The notes under the pieces were generated by a model. That model had not been told where the DNA came from. It saw only the letters and a program-made list of their open reading frames with translations, and did not search any database. Positions 19,001-27,014 of a DNA stretch of 64,000 bases are shown in pieces. The stretch spans positions 31,317-95,316 of the forward strand of contig ONBB01000005.1 of the NCBI GenBank assembly GCA_900315935.1. Direction: 5' to 3'. Positions within the stretch are counted from its first letter, which is position 1. Every line of letters starts with the position of its first letter. The translations under genes were made by a program, and so were the position numbers. The DNA is from an uncultured Bacteroidales bacterium. Lineage in GTDB: Bacteria > Bacteroidota > Bacteroidia > Bacteroidales > P3.

Positions 19001-19287
19001 CGGGAACCGCGGACATTGAGGTAAACGCGGAACTCACGCCACACCTTTTCGACATCCACCTGGCGGGTGTAGACGATGGAACTGTCGGTGCGCTGCTGCT
19101 GCCACAAACCCGAAAGCTCAAGCCTGTAGGGCGAATCGCGGTAGGCCAGCTTGGGTATGGCGTTCTCATCGTCGTAGGCCGCCACGTTGGCGCGGGCCGG
19201 CAACGACGAGGGTTCGGCCGGCTTCTGGGCCGACACCGCGGCCGAGGCCAAAGCTATCAACAGGCACAATGACAGTCGTTTGCGCAT
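16096..19287 (-). CDS. GH2-family protein lacking both catalytic glutamates (probable pseudoenzyme)
   Basis: The protein has 1063 residues from the ATG at 19287, chosen because it begins the signal peptide MRKRLSLCLLIALASAAVSA. It has the LacZ-like order: jelly-roll, immunoglobulin-like domain, TIM barrel and a C-terminal sandwich. A chitobiase-like domain (DIRYTLDGTEPTEQSPLYAK) and an F5/8 C-type beta-sandwich follow. The barrel aligns well with LacZ, but WSLGNESGHG is replaced by WSLGDSRDNG and LCEYAHAMGN by LASVATTDF. The acid/base and nucleophile glutamates are therefore both lost. The metal-binding DEANIETH site is also changed. No beta-galactosidase activity is expected; carbohydrate binding is possible. 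It starts 4 bases after the small barrel gene. Confidence 0.85.
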   Translation of the reverse strand: MRKRLSLCLLIALASAAVSAQKPAEPSSLPARANVAAYDDENAIPKLAYRDSPYRLELSGLWQQQRTDSSIVYTRQVDVEKVWREFRVYLNVRGSRAVRVSLNGTVVGAGGDSRHWHEFLLSPHLKYGRPNTLAIETLNQPQDALLESDDPSRGLIGDPYILFKNDPEIADFTLLADYDAASATGSLAIDARIFNGRKKGRYYLEAEVWNPNGRTLDRMGRWVVFDKTTDATVDLQRSWQGVSPWSAENPALYTLVLRLRDENMAEEEVVGARFGFRRVEVKEGQLFLNGKAITLKGAVYSGVSDNRDQMRQELQAMKSANVNAVRTARSSPVDPSFYELCDQLGLYVVCDANLHPASSQRHAVATDKAFIPLFERRVENMHGIYKNYTSIIMWSLGDSRDNGICMQAAYRRLKALERQRPVLFAGADYSENTDLIALRYPSAQVLRQAVAKSSDRPLVMLASVATTDFAQLETLWATVESSRQLQGGFVASWPLPAAMRSDLKALYSPFDVRPVRRTPDEAEFAVYNRNDFADFSAYRLEYTIFTNLRPNITAGDLAVGISGGGADKVKVAIPPVDLVPGEELFVRFDLHRRNATRVSADNLLGTLVYPLAQAALRLDKADVAVDQPSTALLPQRLVFLGHEDWRVDTLGRSQRTPAENTSCVDYMLRYIAPDGSEMCDVRATYTRFPSGDVTVDYTLAPTDRLRGTTLRPALRVSHGADSLAWFGLDREVCFAERHSGILGIHRAAAGQLDRRQVRWCAAYRGDRGLFVQVLGAQCDMINNGGEVTLVPPASNALRLHLAPYRGHDPQLVSGRTFPVMKAGSVEPPAIMATDVRFTAPLTVTLSSPVKGDIRYTLDGTEPTEQSPLYAKPLVLTATTTVKARVYAPGLPPSFTATRKFSYDYIVSTTFSRKPSTPYNVGTDTILFDGLKGTVGDLTRGWLGFSGQGVTVTLQLAKTIEVDYLTLRFAHAPQLWSFAPADVGVSFSADGAQYTAPQRAGVPFDPSSQESEEPRVVELRVPVDRADVSFVKLEINAIPSIPAWHRAKGLKPWLLMDEIEIIEK

Positions 19288-19291
19288 GATG

Positions 19292-19893
19292 CTACCAGTT
19301 GCAGAAGGTGAAGTAGACACCGAAGGCGAGCATGTGGAGCGTGGCGGCTTCGGTAAGGTTGGGGTCGTTCATGTCGTCGCTGCGCATCACCTTGTTGGAG
19401 TGGAGCATACGGTAGCCGACATGGGCACCGAGGGCGGTGGAGCGGTTGAGTGCGTAGCGTCCACCCACTTCGATGCCGAGGTAGAGACCGCCTTCCTCAA
19501 TCTTGGTCACCGGGGGCTCGCTGGAGGCGCCGACGGGGAGCGAGTAGCCAGCCTGGACGGCCACCACGGGGGTAAGCCGGTCGCGGGTGAAGGCGCTGCG
19601 CAGGTCGACGAAAAGGGGCAGCTGGGTGAAGGCACCAGTGGGGTCCATCAGGTAGCTGAAACCGAGGCCGACCGAGGCTTCCTTGCGGAACTGGAAGCCG
19701 CCGATGAGCGAGGGCATGATGCCGGCGACCGAGTCGGCTATGCCGTTGAATCCGGGCGTGCGGTTGAAGTTGAAGGCGTAGGCGGCATCGGCGACGAAGT
19801 AGATGCCGCGCCAGCGGAATTCGATGTGCCGCTGGGCCGCTGCCGTGCCACAGAGGCACAGCAGCAGGGTGGCGGCTAGGATGATGCGTTTCA

Positions 19894-19894
<1 letters not shown>
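19292..19894 (-). CDS. small outer membrane beta-barrel protein
   Basis: The 200-residue product starts at the ATG at 19894, which opens the signal peptide MKRIILAATLLLCLCGTAAAQ; the in-frame region upstream has no protein-like composition. The mature part is barrel-like, with strands such as IYFVADAAYAFNFN and GLYLGIEVGGRYAL, and a terminal aromatic residue (FTFCNW). The ATG overlaps the atoA stop by one base (TAATG), so the two are probably translationally coupled. No named family is recognised. A porin-like or structural role is inferred only from the barrel pattern. Confidence 0.75.
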
Positions 19895-20553
<659 letters not shown>

Positions 20554-20599
20554 GATTATGTTAATTTTTAAGTTAATTTTAACGTTTTCGGGTCGGGTT

Positions 20600-20666
20600 C
20601 TCTAGGGGAATGGTAGGGGAACGGTAGGGGAATACAAAGGCACTGGAAGGATATGGAAGCTTATGG
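20600..20666 (+). repeat. 67-bp dispersed intergenic repeat, copy 2
   Basis: Near-identical to copies 1, 3 and 4, with flanking GGTTCTCTAGGGGAATGG on its left. It separates kamE from atoA. Confidence 0.9.
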
Positions 20667-20725
20667 CACTTTACCCTCTCACTAGCCCCTATTTTATCCA
20701 TTATTTCCCATCAATAGACCCCCGA

Positions 20726-21514
20726 CTACTTCCACCCGCGGTTGACCATTTCCTGGGCGACGAAGGAGGCGACGTCGTCGGCGTAGGTGTTGGCGCCGAA
20801 GCCGGCGTCGTAGCCCAGCTCCTTGGCCAGCTCGTGGCTGATGCGGGGGCCGCCGCAGATGAGTATCACCTTGTCGCGAAGTCCCTCGGCCTCAAGCATC
20901 TCGACCAACTCGGTCATGTTCTTGATGTGGACGTCCTTCTGGGTAACGGTCTGGCTGACGAGCAGGGCGTCGGCCTTGAGCTCGATGGCGCGGGCGATGA
21001 ACTCGTCGTTGGGCACCTGCGAGCCGAGGTTGTATGCCTCGATCATGTCGTAGCGCTCGAGGCCGTAGTGGCCGGCGTAGCCCTTCATGTTCATGATGGC
21101 GTCGATGCCGACGGTGTGGGCGTCGGTGCCGGTGGAGGCGCCGACGCAGACCAGCTTGCGGCCGATGTTCTCGCGGATGTAGTCGTCGCAGGCGTGCATG
21201 TCCATGGTGGTGGACTCGACCTTGGGCACGTGGATGGTGGTGTAGTCGACGGTGTGGGTGAGGCTGCCGTAGCAGTTCATGAAACAGAAGCCTTCGGTGA
21301 GTTCCTTCTGGTAGACGACGAGGGGGTTCTCGAAGCCCATCTTCTTGAGGAGCTGCTTGGCGGCCTCTTCGGCCTCGGCGCCGGCGGGCACGGGGAGGGT
21401 GAAGCTGAGCTGCACCTTGCCGTCGTTCATCGTGTCGCCATAGGGCTTTATCTTGGTGAGGTCCAGGGTTTTGTCATAATCCTTGGCCTCCATGCTGTAC
21501 AATCCTTCGCTCAT
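20726..21514 (-). CDS. kamE: lysine 5,6-aminomutase, beta (cobalamin-binding) subunit
   Basis: The 262-residue subunit binds adenosylcobalamin and PLP. The B12 motif DxHxxG is present as DAHTVG at residues 131-136, placing His133 as the cobalt ligand. Lys144 follows in MNMKG, matching the lysine that forms the PLP aldimine in the characterised Clostridium enzyme. With KamD it moves the epsilon-amino group of D-lysine or beta-lysine to carbon 5, early in lysine fermentation. It starts 2 bases after the kamD stop, so the subunits are certainly co-expressed. All key residues I can check are intact. Confidence 0.95.
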   Translation of the reverse strand: MSEGLYSMEAKDYDKTLDLTKIKPYGDTMNDGKVQLSFTLPVPAGAEAEEAAKQLLKKMGFENPLVVYQKELTEGFCFMNCYGSLTHTVDYTTIHVPKVESTTMDMHACDDYIRENIGRKLVCVGASTGTDAHTVGIDAIMNMKGYAGHYGLERYDMIEAYNLGSQVPNDEFIARAIELKADALLVSQTVTQKDVHIKNMTELVEMLEAEGLRDKVILICGGPRISHELAKELGYDAGFGANTYADDVASFVAQEMVNRGWK

Positions 21515-21516
21515 AG

Positions 21517-23073
21517 TTATTTCTTTCCTTTCATCAGTTCAACAAACGGGTTAAAATAGTGCTCGCCCTTGAGGGTTACGCCGTCGAGGCCCTTGCCGCC
21601 GTTCTTGGGACGTTTGACGTTGCCGAAGATGCCCTTCTCCAGTGCGGTGAAGAGCCCCTCGTGCTCCATGGTCTCGAGCAGGCGTGTGGCGTTGTGGAGC
21701 ACCTCCTGGGCGCGGCTCTTGATGATGCCGCCCTCCTTGAACTCCACCTCCTCGCCGATGTCGCGCATGTTGTTGAAGATGTACTTGGCGTTTTCGATGC
21801 TGAGGTAGCGGTCGGACATGAAGGGGGTGTGGATGGCCTCGGTGGGCATGCCGAGCAGCTGGAGGCCCTGGTGGGTCCACTGGCCGATGACGTTGAAGAG
21901 GGCGTCCTGGATGTGGCCGCGGAAGATGTTGCCGGTCATGAACTTGGTGGGGGGCATGTACTTGAGCGGCGCCTTGGGGAAGATCTCGCGAATCATCTGC
22001 GCCTGGGCCAGCTCGTAGAGGAAGCCGTTGGTGAGCTCGGGGTCCATCTCGAAGGCGTGGCCGAGGCCCATCTGCTCCTCGGGCAGGCCGGCCATGAGGG
22101 CCAGCTGCTCGTTGATGAGGTCGGAGGCCAGCACGGTGTGGGCCTCGTCGTAGGCGTCGGCGGTGGTGAGGTAGTTGTCCTCGCCGGTGTTGATGATGAC
22201 GCCGGCAAAGCCGTTGATGATGCGGCTGAAGTACTGGTCGATCAGCGTGCGCTGCATGTTGATGTCGCGGAAGAGGATGCCGTAGAGGGCGTCGTTGAGC
22301 ATCACGTCGAGACCCTCGAGCGCGCCCATGGCGGCGATTTCGGGCATGCAGAGGCCGGAGCAGTAGTTGCAGAGGCGGATGTAGCGGCCCACCTCCTCGC
22401 CCACCTCGTCGAGCGCCTTGCGCATGATGCGGAAGTTCTCCTGGGTGGCGAAGGTGCCGCCGAAGCCCTCGGTGGTGGCGCCGTAGGGCACATAGTCGAG
22501 CAGCGACTGGCCGGTGGTGCGGATCACGGCGATAATGTCGGCACCCTGGCGCGCGCCGGCCTGGGCCTGGACCACGTCCTCGTAGATGTTGCCGGTGGCC
22601 ACGATGATGTAGAGGTAGGGCTTGCTGCCCTCCCCTATCGTCTCGATGTACTTCTCGCGGCGCAGGCGGTTGCTGCGCACCTTGGTCACGGTAGCCTCGA
22701 TGACAGGCTGCAGCGCCTTGTCGATGTCGGCCTTGGGATGGATGGGAAGCTGGGTGATGTCGAGCTTGCCGGAGGCGATGGCCTCGGCAATCTGCTGCGG
22801 GCTCTTGCCGGTCTCGGCCATGGCGTTGCCGACATAGAACATCACGCCCTCACCGAGGGCGCCCTTGCTCTTCAGCTCGTCGACCACCACATTGGGCATC
22901 GGCACCTCGTTCTCGTCCACACCGTCGATGCCGAGGAAGCGGCAGAGGGTGCGCTCGACGGCCACGGTGGTGTAGTCTTCGACGAAATCCTGCACCTGTC
23001 CGGCGATGCGGCGGGCCACATCGCGCGCGTGCTCAACTTCCACGAAATCAAGTCCTACTTTACTTTTTTGCAT
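21517..23073 (-). CDS. kamD: lysine 5,6-aminomutase, alpha subunit
   Basis: The 518-residue catalytic alpha subunit forms the TIM barrel that covers PLP and cobalamin. Family segments include RRIAGQVQDFVEDYTTVAVERTLCRFLGIDG near the start, PYGATTEGFGGTFATQENFR, and CNYCSGLCMPEIAAMGALEG. Length matches the family (about 516). It is the first gene of the kamD-kamE pair, with a TATCTTTG promoter 49-56 bases upstream. The other lysine pathway genes (kamA, kdd, kce, kal) are not in this window. Confidence 0.95.
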   Translation of the reverse strand: MQKSKVGLDFVEVEHARDVARRIAGQVQDFVEDYTTVAVERTLCRFLGIDGVDENEVPMPNVVVDELKSKGALGEGVMFYVGNAMAETGKSPQQIAEAIASGKLDITQLPIHPKADIDKALQPVIEATVTKVRSNRLRREKYIETIGEGSKPYLYIIVATGNIYEDVVQAQAGARQGADIIAVIRTTGQSLLDYVPYGATTEGFGGTFATQENFRIMRKALDEVGEEVGRYIRLCNYCSGLCMPEIAAMGALEGLDVMLNDALYGILFRDINMQRTLIDQYFSRIINGFAGVIINTGEDNYLTTADAYDEAHTVLASDLINEQLALMAGLPEEQMGLGHAFEMDPELTNGFLYELAQAQMIREIFPKAPLKYMPPTKFMTGNIFRGHIQDALFNVIGQWTHQGLQLLGMPTEAIHTPFMSDRYLSIENAKYIFNNMRDIGEEVEFKEGGIIKSRAQEVLHNATRLLETMEHEGLFTALEKGIFGNVKRPKNGGKGLDGVTLKGEHYFNPFVELMKGKK

Positions 23074-23121
23074 TGTTGTCTGTATTGTTTGTTTATTGTT
23101 TTTACATTACAAATCAGACTG

Positions 23122-23129
23122 CAAAGATA
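23122..23129 (-). promoter_or_regulatory. -7 promoter element for kamDE
   Basis: TATCTTTG on the minus strand followed by GC, with an AT-rich upstream region and a TTTC at about the -33 position. Confidence 0.65.
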
Positions 23130-23217
23130 CAAAATAATTTTTATATATAAGAAAAAAATTCGCCCCAGGGTAACATCTGTCGGCGAATTGTGCGAATTAA
23201 ACGAATTGCTTCGCGGG

Positions 23218-23243
23218 GTATGGGGCGCACGTGCGCCCCATAC
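23218..23243. repeat. perfect 26-bp palindrome
   Basis: GTATGGGGCGCAC is followed immediately by its exact reverse complement. It lies 19 bases after the stop of the minus-strand lipoprotein gene and could form a hairpin in RNA or a cruciform in DNA. There is no T-run, so it is not a standard terminator. The GC-rich palindromic style recalls the element at 43500-43570. Confidence 0.85.
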
Positions 23244-23262
23244 AGGTCGCCCGCGAGCCCTA

Positions 23263-23721
23263 TCATTGCTCTACCAGGGTGAAAACCATCGGTTCCGGAT
23301 TGCCCGGCATGTTTTCGGGGAAGGTATAAGTGAGGGTCTTCTGGACGGTATCCAGAATGTAGTCTTGAGTCTCGCCGTCGCGGAAGAACCCTGTCAGCAC
23401 AAGGGAATCGGGGTTGTAGCTGTATTTGATAGACACCACTACAGTATCATCCATGGGAATACCGTTAAGTATTGTATTATATATAGTCCGAACAATGGTG
23501 CTGTCATCAATGATATCCCAATATGTATCATCTTCATGATGAGTGGCGTGAACCTGGATGTCCGTGTGGCAGTACCAACGAGTGTCGACAAGCGACTGAT
23601 ACCATGGCGCAACCTGCCCACCTCCAGCAGGATTGTTACCGGGAGACTTCTCCTTTTCGCAGGCCACAAGGCCCATTGCGGCCATTGCGGCCACCAAAAG
23701 AACAAATGTTGTACGTTTCAT
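23263..23721 (-). CDS. small secreted lipoprotein, unknown function
   Basis: The ATG at 23721 is chosen over an in-frame ATG 51 bases upstream because it begins a good lipoprotein signal, MKRTTFVLLVAAMAAMGLVAC, with lipobox LVAC. The 152-residue product continues with a Gly/Asn/Pro-rich spacer (EKEKSPGNNPAGGG) and a small domain of about 115 residues with beta-strand character (TVVVSIKYSYNPDSLVLTGF). No family is recognised; it resembles the small lipocalin-like or META-like lipoproteins of this phylum only in outline. Confidence 0.7.
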   Translation of the reverse strand: MKRTTFVLLVAAMAAMGLVACEKEKSPGNNPAGGGQVAPWYQSLVDTRWYCHTDIQVHATHHEDDTYWDIIDDSTIVRTIYNTILNGIPMDDTVVVSIKYSYNPDSLVLTGFFRDGETQDYILDTVQKTLTYTFPENMPGNPEPMVFTLVEQ

Positions 23722-23900
23722 AATGCTTTGGGGTTTTAGGGTTAATACTATTGTTTTGAATATGTGTTTCATTTTTAAAGATTATTTATACCTTAGGTTC
23801 AACATGTCAGAAACAAATAACAGTACACCCTGTGTACCATCCAGTTACAACACACAGATTGAATGGCTTCGGGAAGCATGGCAGTGGGGATGGAATAAGT

Positions 23901-23932
23901 AAAAAAAATCCCCACGCGGAAAACACGCGGGG
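23901..23932 (-). terminator. intrinsic terminator after the GH25 gene
   Basis: On the minus strand CCCCGCGTG pairs with CGCGTGGGG (two wobble pairs) around a 5-base loop, followed by A and eight T. It lies 30 bases past the GH25 stop. Confidence 0.85.
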
Positions 23933-23962
23933 CAAGAATGTCAAAACCCTTTTATCAGATGC

Positions 23963-24697
23963 TTATTTCGCGGCGGCAGTGGAGTCGGACGAGGATGTTG
24001 CCTTTTTCTTTTTTCTTGGCATGCGGATGTCGGAGAGGGAGTGCTTGCGGTGGAAGCGGTTGAGGTCGACGTAGCCACGGATGCCGCTGACATGGCCGGT
24101 CTCGGAGTACTGCCAGAGGGTGAAGCGCGTGGAGGGATAGCGGCGGTAGTTGGCGATGAAGATGTGGTACTTGGCGTATTTCTTGCCGGCGAAGTGGGTC
24201 TTGTAGACCTTCTCGGAGGTGTAGATCATAGGCTTCACGCCGTATTCGGCCTCCATCAGCTCGAGCAGCTTGTCGACGCGCGCCATGTAGAGGCGGCCCG
24301 AGTGGTGCCCTTCGATGTCGAGCACGGGGATGAGGTCCTGCTCGCTCTTCTTGACCATCTTCTTGAAATTGCCGAACTGCTGGTAGGCGGTGGTCTTGCT
24401 GCTGTACAGGTGGTAGCTTCCCACCAGGAGACCCGCCTTCTTTGCCTTGGAGAGGTTGGTCTTGTAGAAGGGGTCCTGGATGGAGGTGCCCTCGGTGGCC
24501 TTGATGTAGACAAACTTGATGGTGGAGTCCTTGGCTACCTTGGTCCAGTTGATGGTGCCCTGGAACTTGGAGACATCGATGCCACGGGTGCGCACCTGCC
24601 CTTGGGCACAATTGAAAATTGAAAATTGAAAATTGAAAAATAGGCCGAAGCACAGCATCAGCAACATTCTGCGTCTATCACGTCCTCTAGACTTCAT
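23963..24697 (-). CDS. GH25 family lysozyme (muramidase)
   Basis: The 244-residue product contains the GH25 fold: GIDVSKFQGTINW near residue 38, FVYIKATEGT, VGSYHLYSS, the acidic pair in PVLDIEGHH, and FTLWQYSETGHVSGIRGYVDLNRF. It should cut beta-1,4 bonds in peptidoglycan. The signal peptide is odd: its hydrophobic core FNFQFSIFN is encoded by four tandem ATTGAAA heptads (24611-24638). The C-terminal tail is basic and Ser-rich (PRKKKKATSSSDSTAAAK). It follows the RNase G gene by 17 bases and may share its transcript. Confidence 0.92.
   Translation of the reverse strand: MKSRGRDRRRMLLMLCFGLFFNFQFSIFNCAQGQVRTRGIDVSKFQGTINWTKVAKDSTIKFVYIKATEGTSIQDPFYKTNLSKAKKAGLLVGSYHLYSSKTTAYQQFGNFKKMVKKSEQDLIPVLDIEGHHSGRLYMARVDKLLELMEAEYGVKPMIYTSEKVYKTHFAGKKYAKYHIFIANYRRYPSTRFTLWQYSETGHVSGIRGYVDLNRFHRKHSLSDIRMPRKKKKATSSSDSTAAAK
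24611..24638. repeat. four ATTGAAA heptads encoding a signal-peptide core
   Basis: Four exact 7-bp units lie within the first 90 bases of the GH25 gene. The minus-strand frame reads TTT, CAA and ATT codons, giving Phe/Gln/Ile-rich residues. Confidence 0.9.
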
Positions 24698-24714
24698 ATT
24701 TCTATTTCACGTTC

Positions 24715-26268
24715 CTACATCTGGATTTCATCCCCGTTGGGATGGAAAAACTTGAACTCGAGGAGGCCATACTGCTCGGAGGCTTTCATGTCGAGCCGCA
24801 CATGGTGCTTGCGCTGCCACTGGTGGCGGCGGCTGCGGATCCAGCCTTTGGTGAGGTAGGCGTGGATGTAGGGGTGCATGACGATGGTGAGGCGCTTCTC
24901 GTTGCTGGAGGTGAGCAGGTAACTGAGGCTCGACTCCATCTCGTCGACCACCACGAGGCTCTGCTTGATATGGCCCGTGCCGTCGCAGAGGGGGCACTTC
25001 TCCTGCACGTCGACCTCGACGGCGGGGCGTACCCGCTGGCGTGTGATCTGCATGAGGCCGAACTTGCTGAGCGGCAGCACCGTGTGGCGTGCCTTGTCGC
25101 GTTTCATCTCCTCGCACATCACCTCGTAGAGCTTCTTGCGGTTCTCCGAGCGGTTCATGTCGATAAAGTCTACGATGACGATGCCGCCCATGTCGCGCAG
25201 GCGCATCTGGCGGGCTATCTCAATGGCCGACTCGATGTTGACCTGCAGGGCGGTGTCCTCCTGGCTGGTGCCGGCCTTGATGTGGTTGCCGCTGTTGACG
25301 TCGATGACGTGCATGGCCTCAGTGTGCTCAATATATAGGTACACGCCCGAGCGGATGGTTACGATGCGGCCGAACATGCGGCGTATGTCGCGCTGGACAC
25401 CGAACTGCTCGAAGATGGGCGTCTTGAGCTTGTAGTGCTTGACGATATCCTCTTTGTCGGGAAGGGTGGTCTGGATGAAACGCTTCACCTCGTCGTAGAG
25501 GGGCGCGTTGTCGACGTATACGGCGCTGAAGTCGTCGGTAATGAGGTCGCGCAGGAGGGCGGTGGTGGTGTCGAGCTCGGCATGGACCTTGGTGGGGGCA
25601 TTGACGCGCTTGAGCTTCTCGGTCATCCTGGCCCAACAGTCCAGCAAATGACGCAGGTCGGCATCGAGCTCGGCCACGGTGCGTCCTTCTGCCACGGTGC
25701 GTACAATGACACCGAAATTCTGCGGACGAATGCTCTCCAGCAGGCGGCGCAGGCGGTTGCGTTCCTCCTTTTTTCTTATTTTTTGCGATATGGAAATCTT
25801 GTTGGAGAAGGGTGCCAGGACCAGGTAGCGGCCGGCGATGGATATGTCGCCGCTGAGCTTGGGGCCCTTGGTGGAGATGGGTTCCTTGGTAACCTGCATC
25901 AGGACAGGCTGGCCGACCTTGAGGACATTCTCGAGGCTGCCTACCTTTTCCAGGATGGGTTCTGGTTTGAAGTTGGCGAGGGTCTTGGCGTTGGCGTCGC
26001 CGTTCATGGAGAGGCGAAGGTACTTGTCGACCGAGAGGTAGTCGGGGCCGAGGTCGAGGTAGTGCATGAACCCCTCCTTTTCGCCGCCGAGGTCGACAAA
26101 GGCGGCATTGAGGCCGGTCATGATTTTCTTTACCTTGCCGAAGAAGATGTCGCCCACGGCGAACTGGCTCGAGGGGCTTTCCTTGTGCAGTTCGGCCAGA
26201 CGGCCATCCTCGGTAAGGGCAATATGGACGCCGTCGGGGGTAGCGGATATGATGAGTTCTTTGTTCAC
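24715..26268 (-). CDS. rng: ribonuclease E/G family endoribonuclease
   Basis: The 517-residue protein is RNase G-sized and has the N-terminal S1-like domain (VGDIFFGKVKKIMTGLNAAFVDLG). The catalytic metal-binding aspartates are in HVIDVNSGN and VIVDFIDM. The zinc-link type motif CPLCDGTGHI sits near residue 415. It takes part in rRNA maturation and mRNA decay. It is encoded just downstream of the HU gene and a 29-codon ribosomal-type gene, which I know as a common neighbourhood in this phylum. The long C-terminal scaffold of E. coli RNase E is absent. Confidence 0.95.
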   Translation of the reverse strand: MNKELIISATPDGVHIALTEDGRLAELHKESPSSQFAVGDIFFGKVKKIMTGLNAAFVDLGGEKEGFMHYLDLGPDYLSVDKYLRLSMNGDANAKTLANFKPEPILEKVGSLENVLKVGQPVLMQVTKEPISTKGPKLSGDISIAGRYLVLAPFSNKISISQKIRKKEERNRLRRLLESIRPQNFGVIVRTVAEGRTVAELDADLRHLLDCWARMTEKLKRVNAPTKVHAELDTTTALLRDLITDDFSAVYVDNAPLYDEVKRFIQTTLPDKEDIVKHYKLKTPIFEQFGVQRDIRRMFGRIVTIRSGVYLYIEHTEAMHVIDVNSGNHIKAGTSQEDTALQVNIESAIEIARQMRLRDMGGIVIVDFIDMNRSENRKKLYEVMCEEMKRDKARHTVLPLSKFGLMQITRQRVRPAVEVDVQEKCPLCDGTGHIKQSLVVVDEMESSLSYLLTSSNEKRLTIVMHPYIHAYLTKGWIRSRRHQWQRKHHVRLDMKASEQYGLLEFKFFHPNGDEIQM

Positions 26269-26388
26269 TGATTGAGTGGCGTATTGGTTGCAAATAAGAA
26301 ATAAAACAAACTACATACCACCTTGTTAGAGGCAGTGTGTAATTTGTTTTAGTCTTTGGGTATAAGCACCAGGGACTGGTGTCCGGGC

Positions 26389-26478
26389 TTATTTCTTCTT
26401 GTGTCTGTTCTTGCGCAGGCGTTTTTTGCGCTTGTGCGTAGACATCTTGTGGCGTTTGTGCTTCTTTCCGTTGGGCAT
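26389..26478 (-). CDS. tiny basic ribosomal-type protein (AURKAIP1/COX24 domain, bS22/mS38-like)
   Basis: ATG at 26478 opens 29 codons ending TAA at 26389. The peptide begins MPNGKKHKRHKM and ends RLRKNRHKKK, almost wholly basic. This matches the short AURKAIP1/COX24-domain proteins, which are related to the mitochondrial small-subunit protein mS38 and mycobacterial bS22 near the decoding site. The gene lies between HU and rng, 18 bases after HU. It is too short for usual ORF cut-offs and is easily missed. Ribosome location is inferred from the family. Confidence 0.88.
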   Translation of the reverse strand: MPNGKKHKRHKMSTHKRKKRLRKNRHKKK

Positions 26479-26496
26479 TGTTGCTAGTACTTAATG

Positions 26497-26781
26497 TTAT
26501 TTAACTTTCTTTTTGACGTCCTGCATGAAGGTCTTGGCGGGCTTGAAGGCGGGGATGTTGTGGGCAGGAATGATGATGGTGGTATTCTTGCTGATATTAC
26601 GGCCAGTCTTCTCGGCGCGCTTCTTGACGATGAAGCTGCCAAAGCCACGGAGGTAGACATTCTCACCTTCGGCGAGACTCTCCTTAATAACGGTCATGAA
26701 CTCTTCGACGGTAGCCTGGATGGCGAGTTTCTCGATACCGGTTTTCTGAGCTATTTCAGCTACGATTTCTGCCTTTGTCAT
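26497..26781 (-). CDS. hup: HU-family DNA-binding protein
   Basis: The 94-residue protein starts MTKAEIVAEIAQKTGI and contains GFGSFIVKKRAEKTGRNI and IIPAHNIPAFKPAKTF, the DNA-binding arm signature of HU/IHF proteins. It bends and compacts DNA as a dimer. A TATTTTTG promoter element lies 68-75 bases upstream, and bS22-like and rng follow on the same strand. Confidence 0.96.
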   Translation of the reverse strand: MTKAEIVAEIAQKTGIEKLAIQATVEEFMTVIKESLAEGENVYLRGFGSFIVKKRAEKTGRNISKNTTIIIPAHNIPAFKPAKTFMQDVKKKVK

Positions 26782-26848
26782 TTCTGATGGTATTTTTTAA
26801 TGTTAATTTTATTGTTTTCCTAACTGTTTCTTAATCAAAAACGGAGTG

Positions 26849-26856
26849 CAAAAATA
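26849..26856 (-). promoter_or_regulatory. -7 promoter element for hup
   Basis: TATTTTTG on the minus strand followed by CAC, in an AT-rich upstream region. No clear -33 box. Confidence 0.55.
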
Positions 26857-26946
26857 ATACTTTTTTTTCACACCGCGAATATTTTTTTTCATTTTTCTCC
26901 TTTTTTTAGCTCTAAACAGCGTACACACAACTTATTTTCAGTGAGT

Positions 26947-26954
26947 TATCTTTG
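26947..26954 (+). promoter_or_regulatory. orphan plus-strand promoter element facing an antisense gene
   Basis: TATCTTTG followed by CA, as in the good promoters of this window, but pointing into the 3' end of the minus-strand CPBP gene. Downstream is only a 6-codon ORF (MYGHRG). Confidence 0.4.
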
Positions 26955-27014
26955 CAAAAATATTTTGCAGGCATGTATGGCCATCGGGGCTAAAAAGGGG
27001 TGAAAAAGAGCTCT

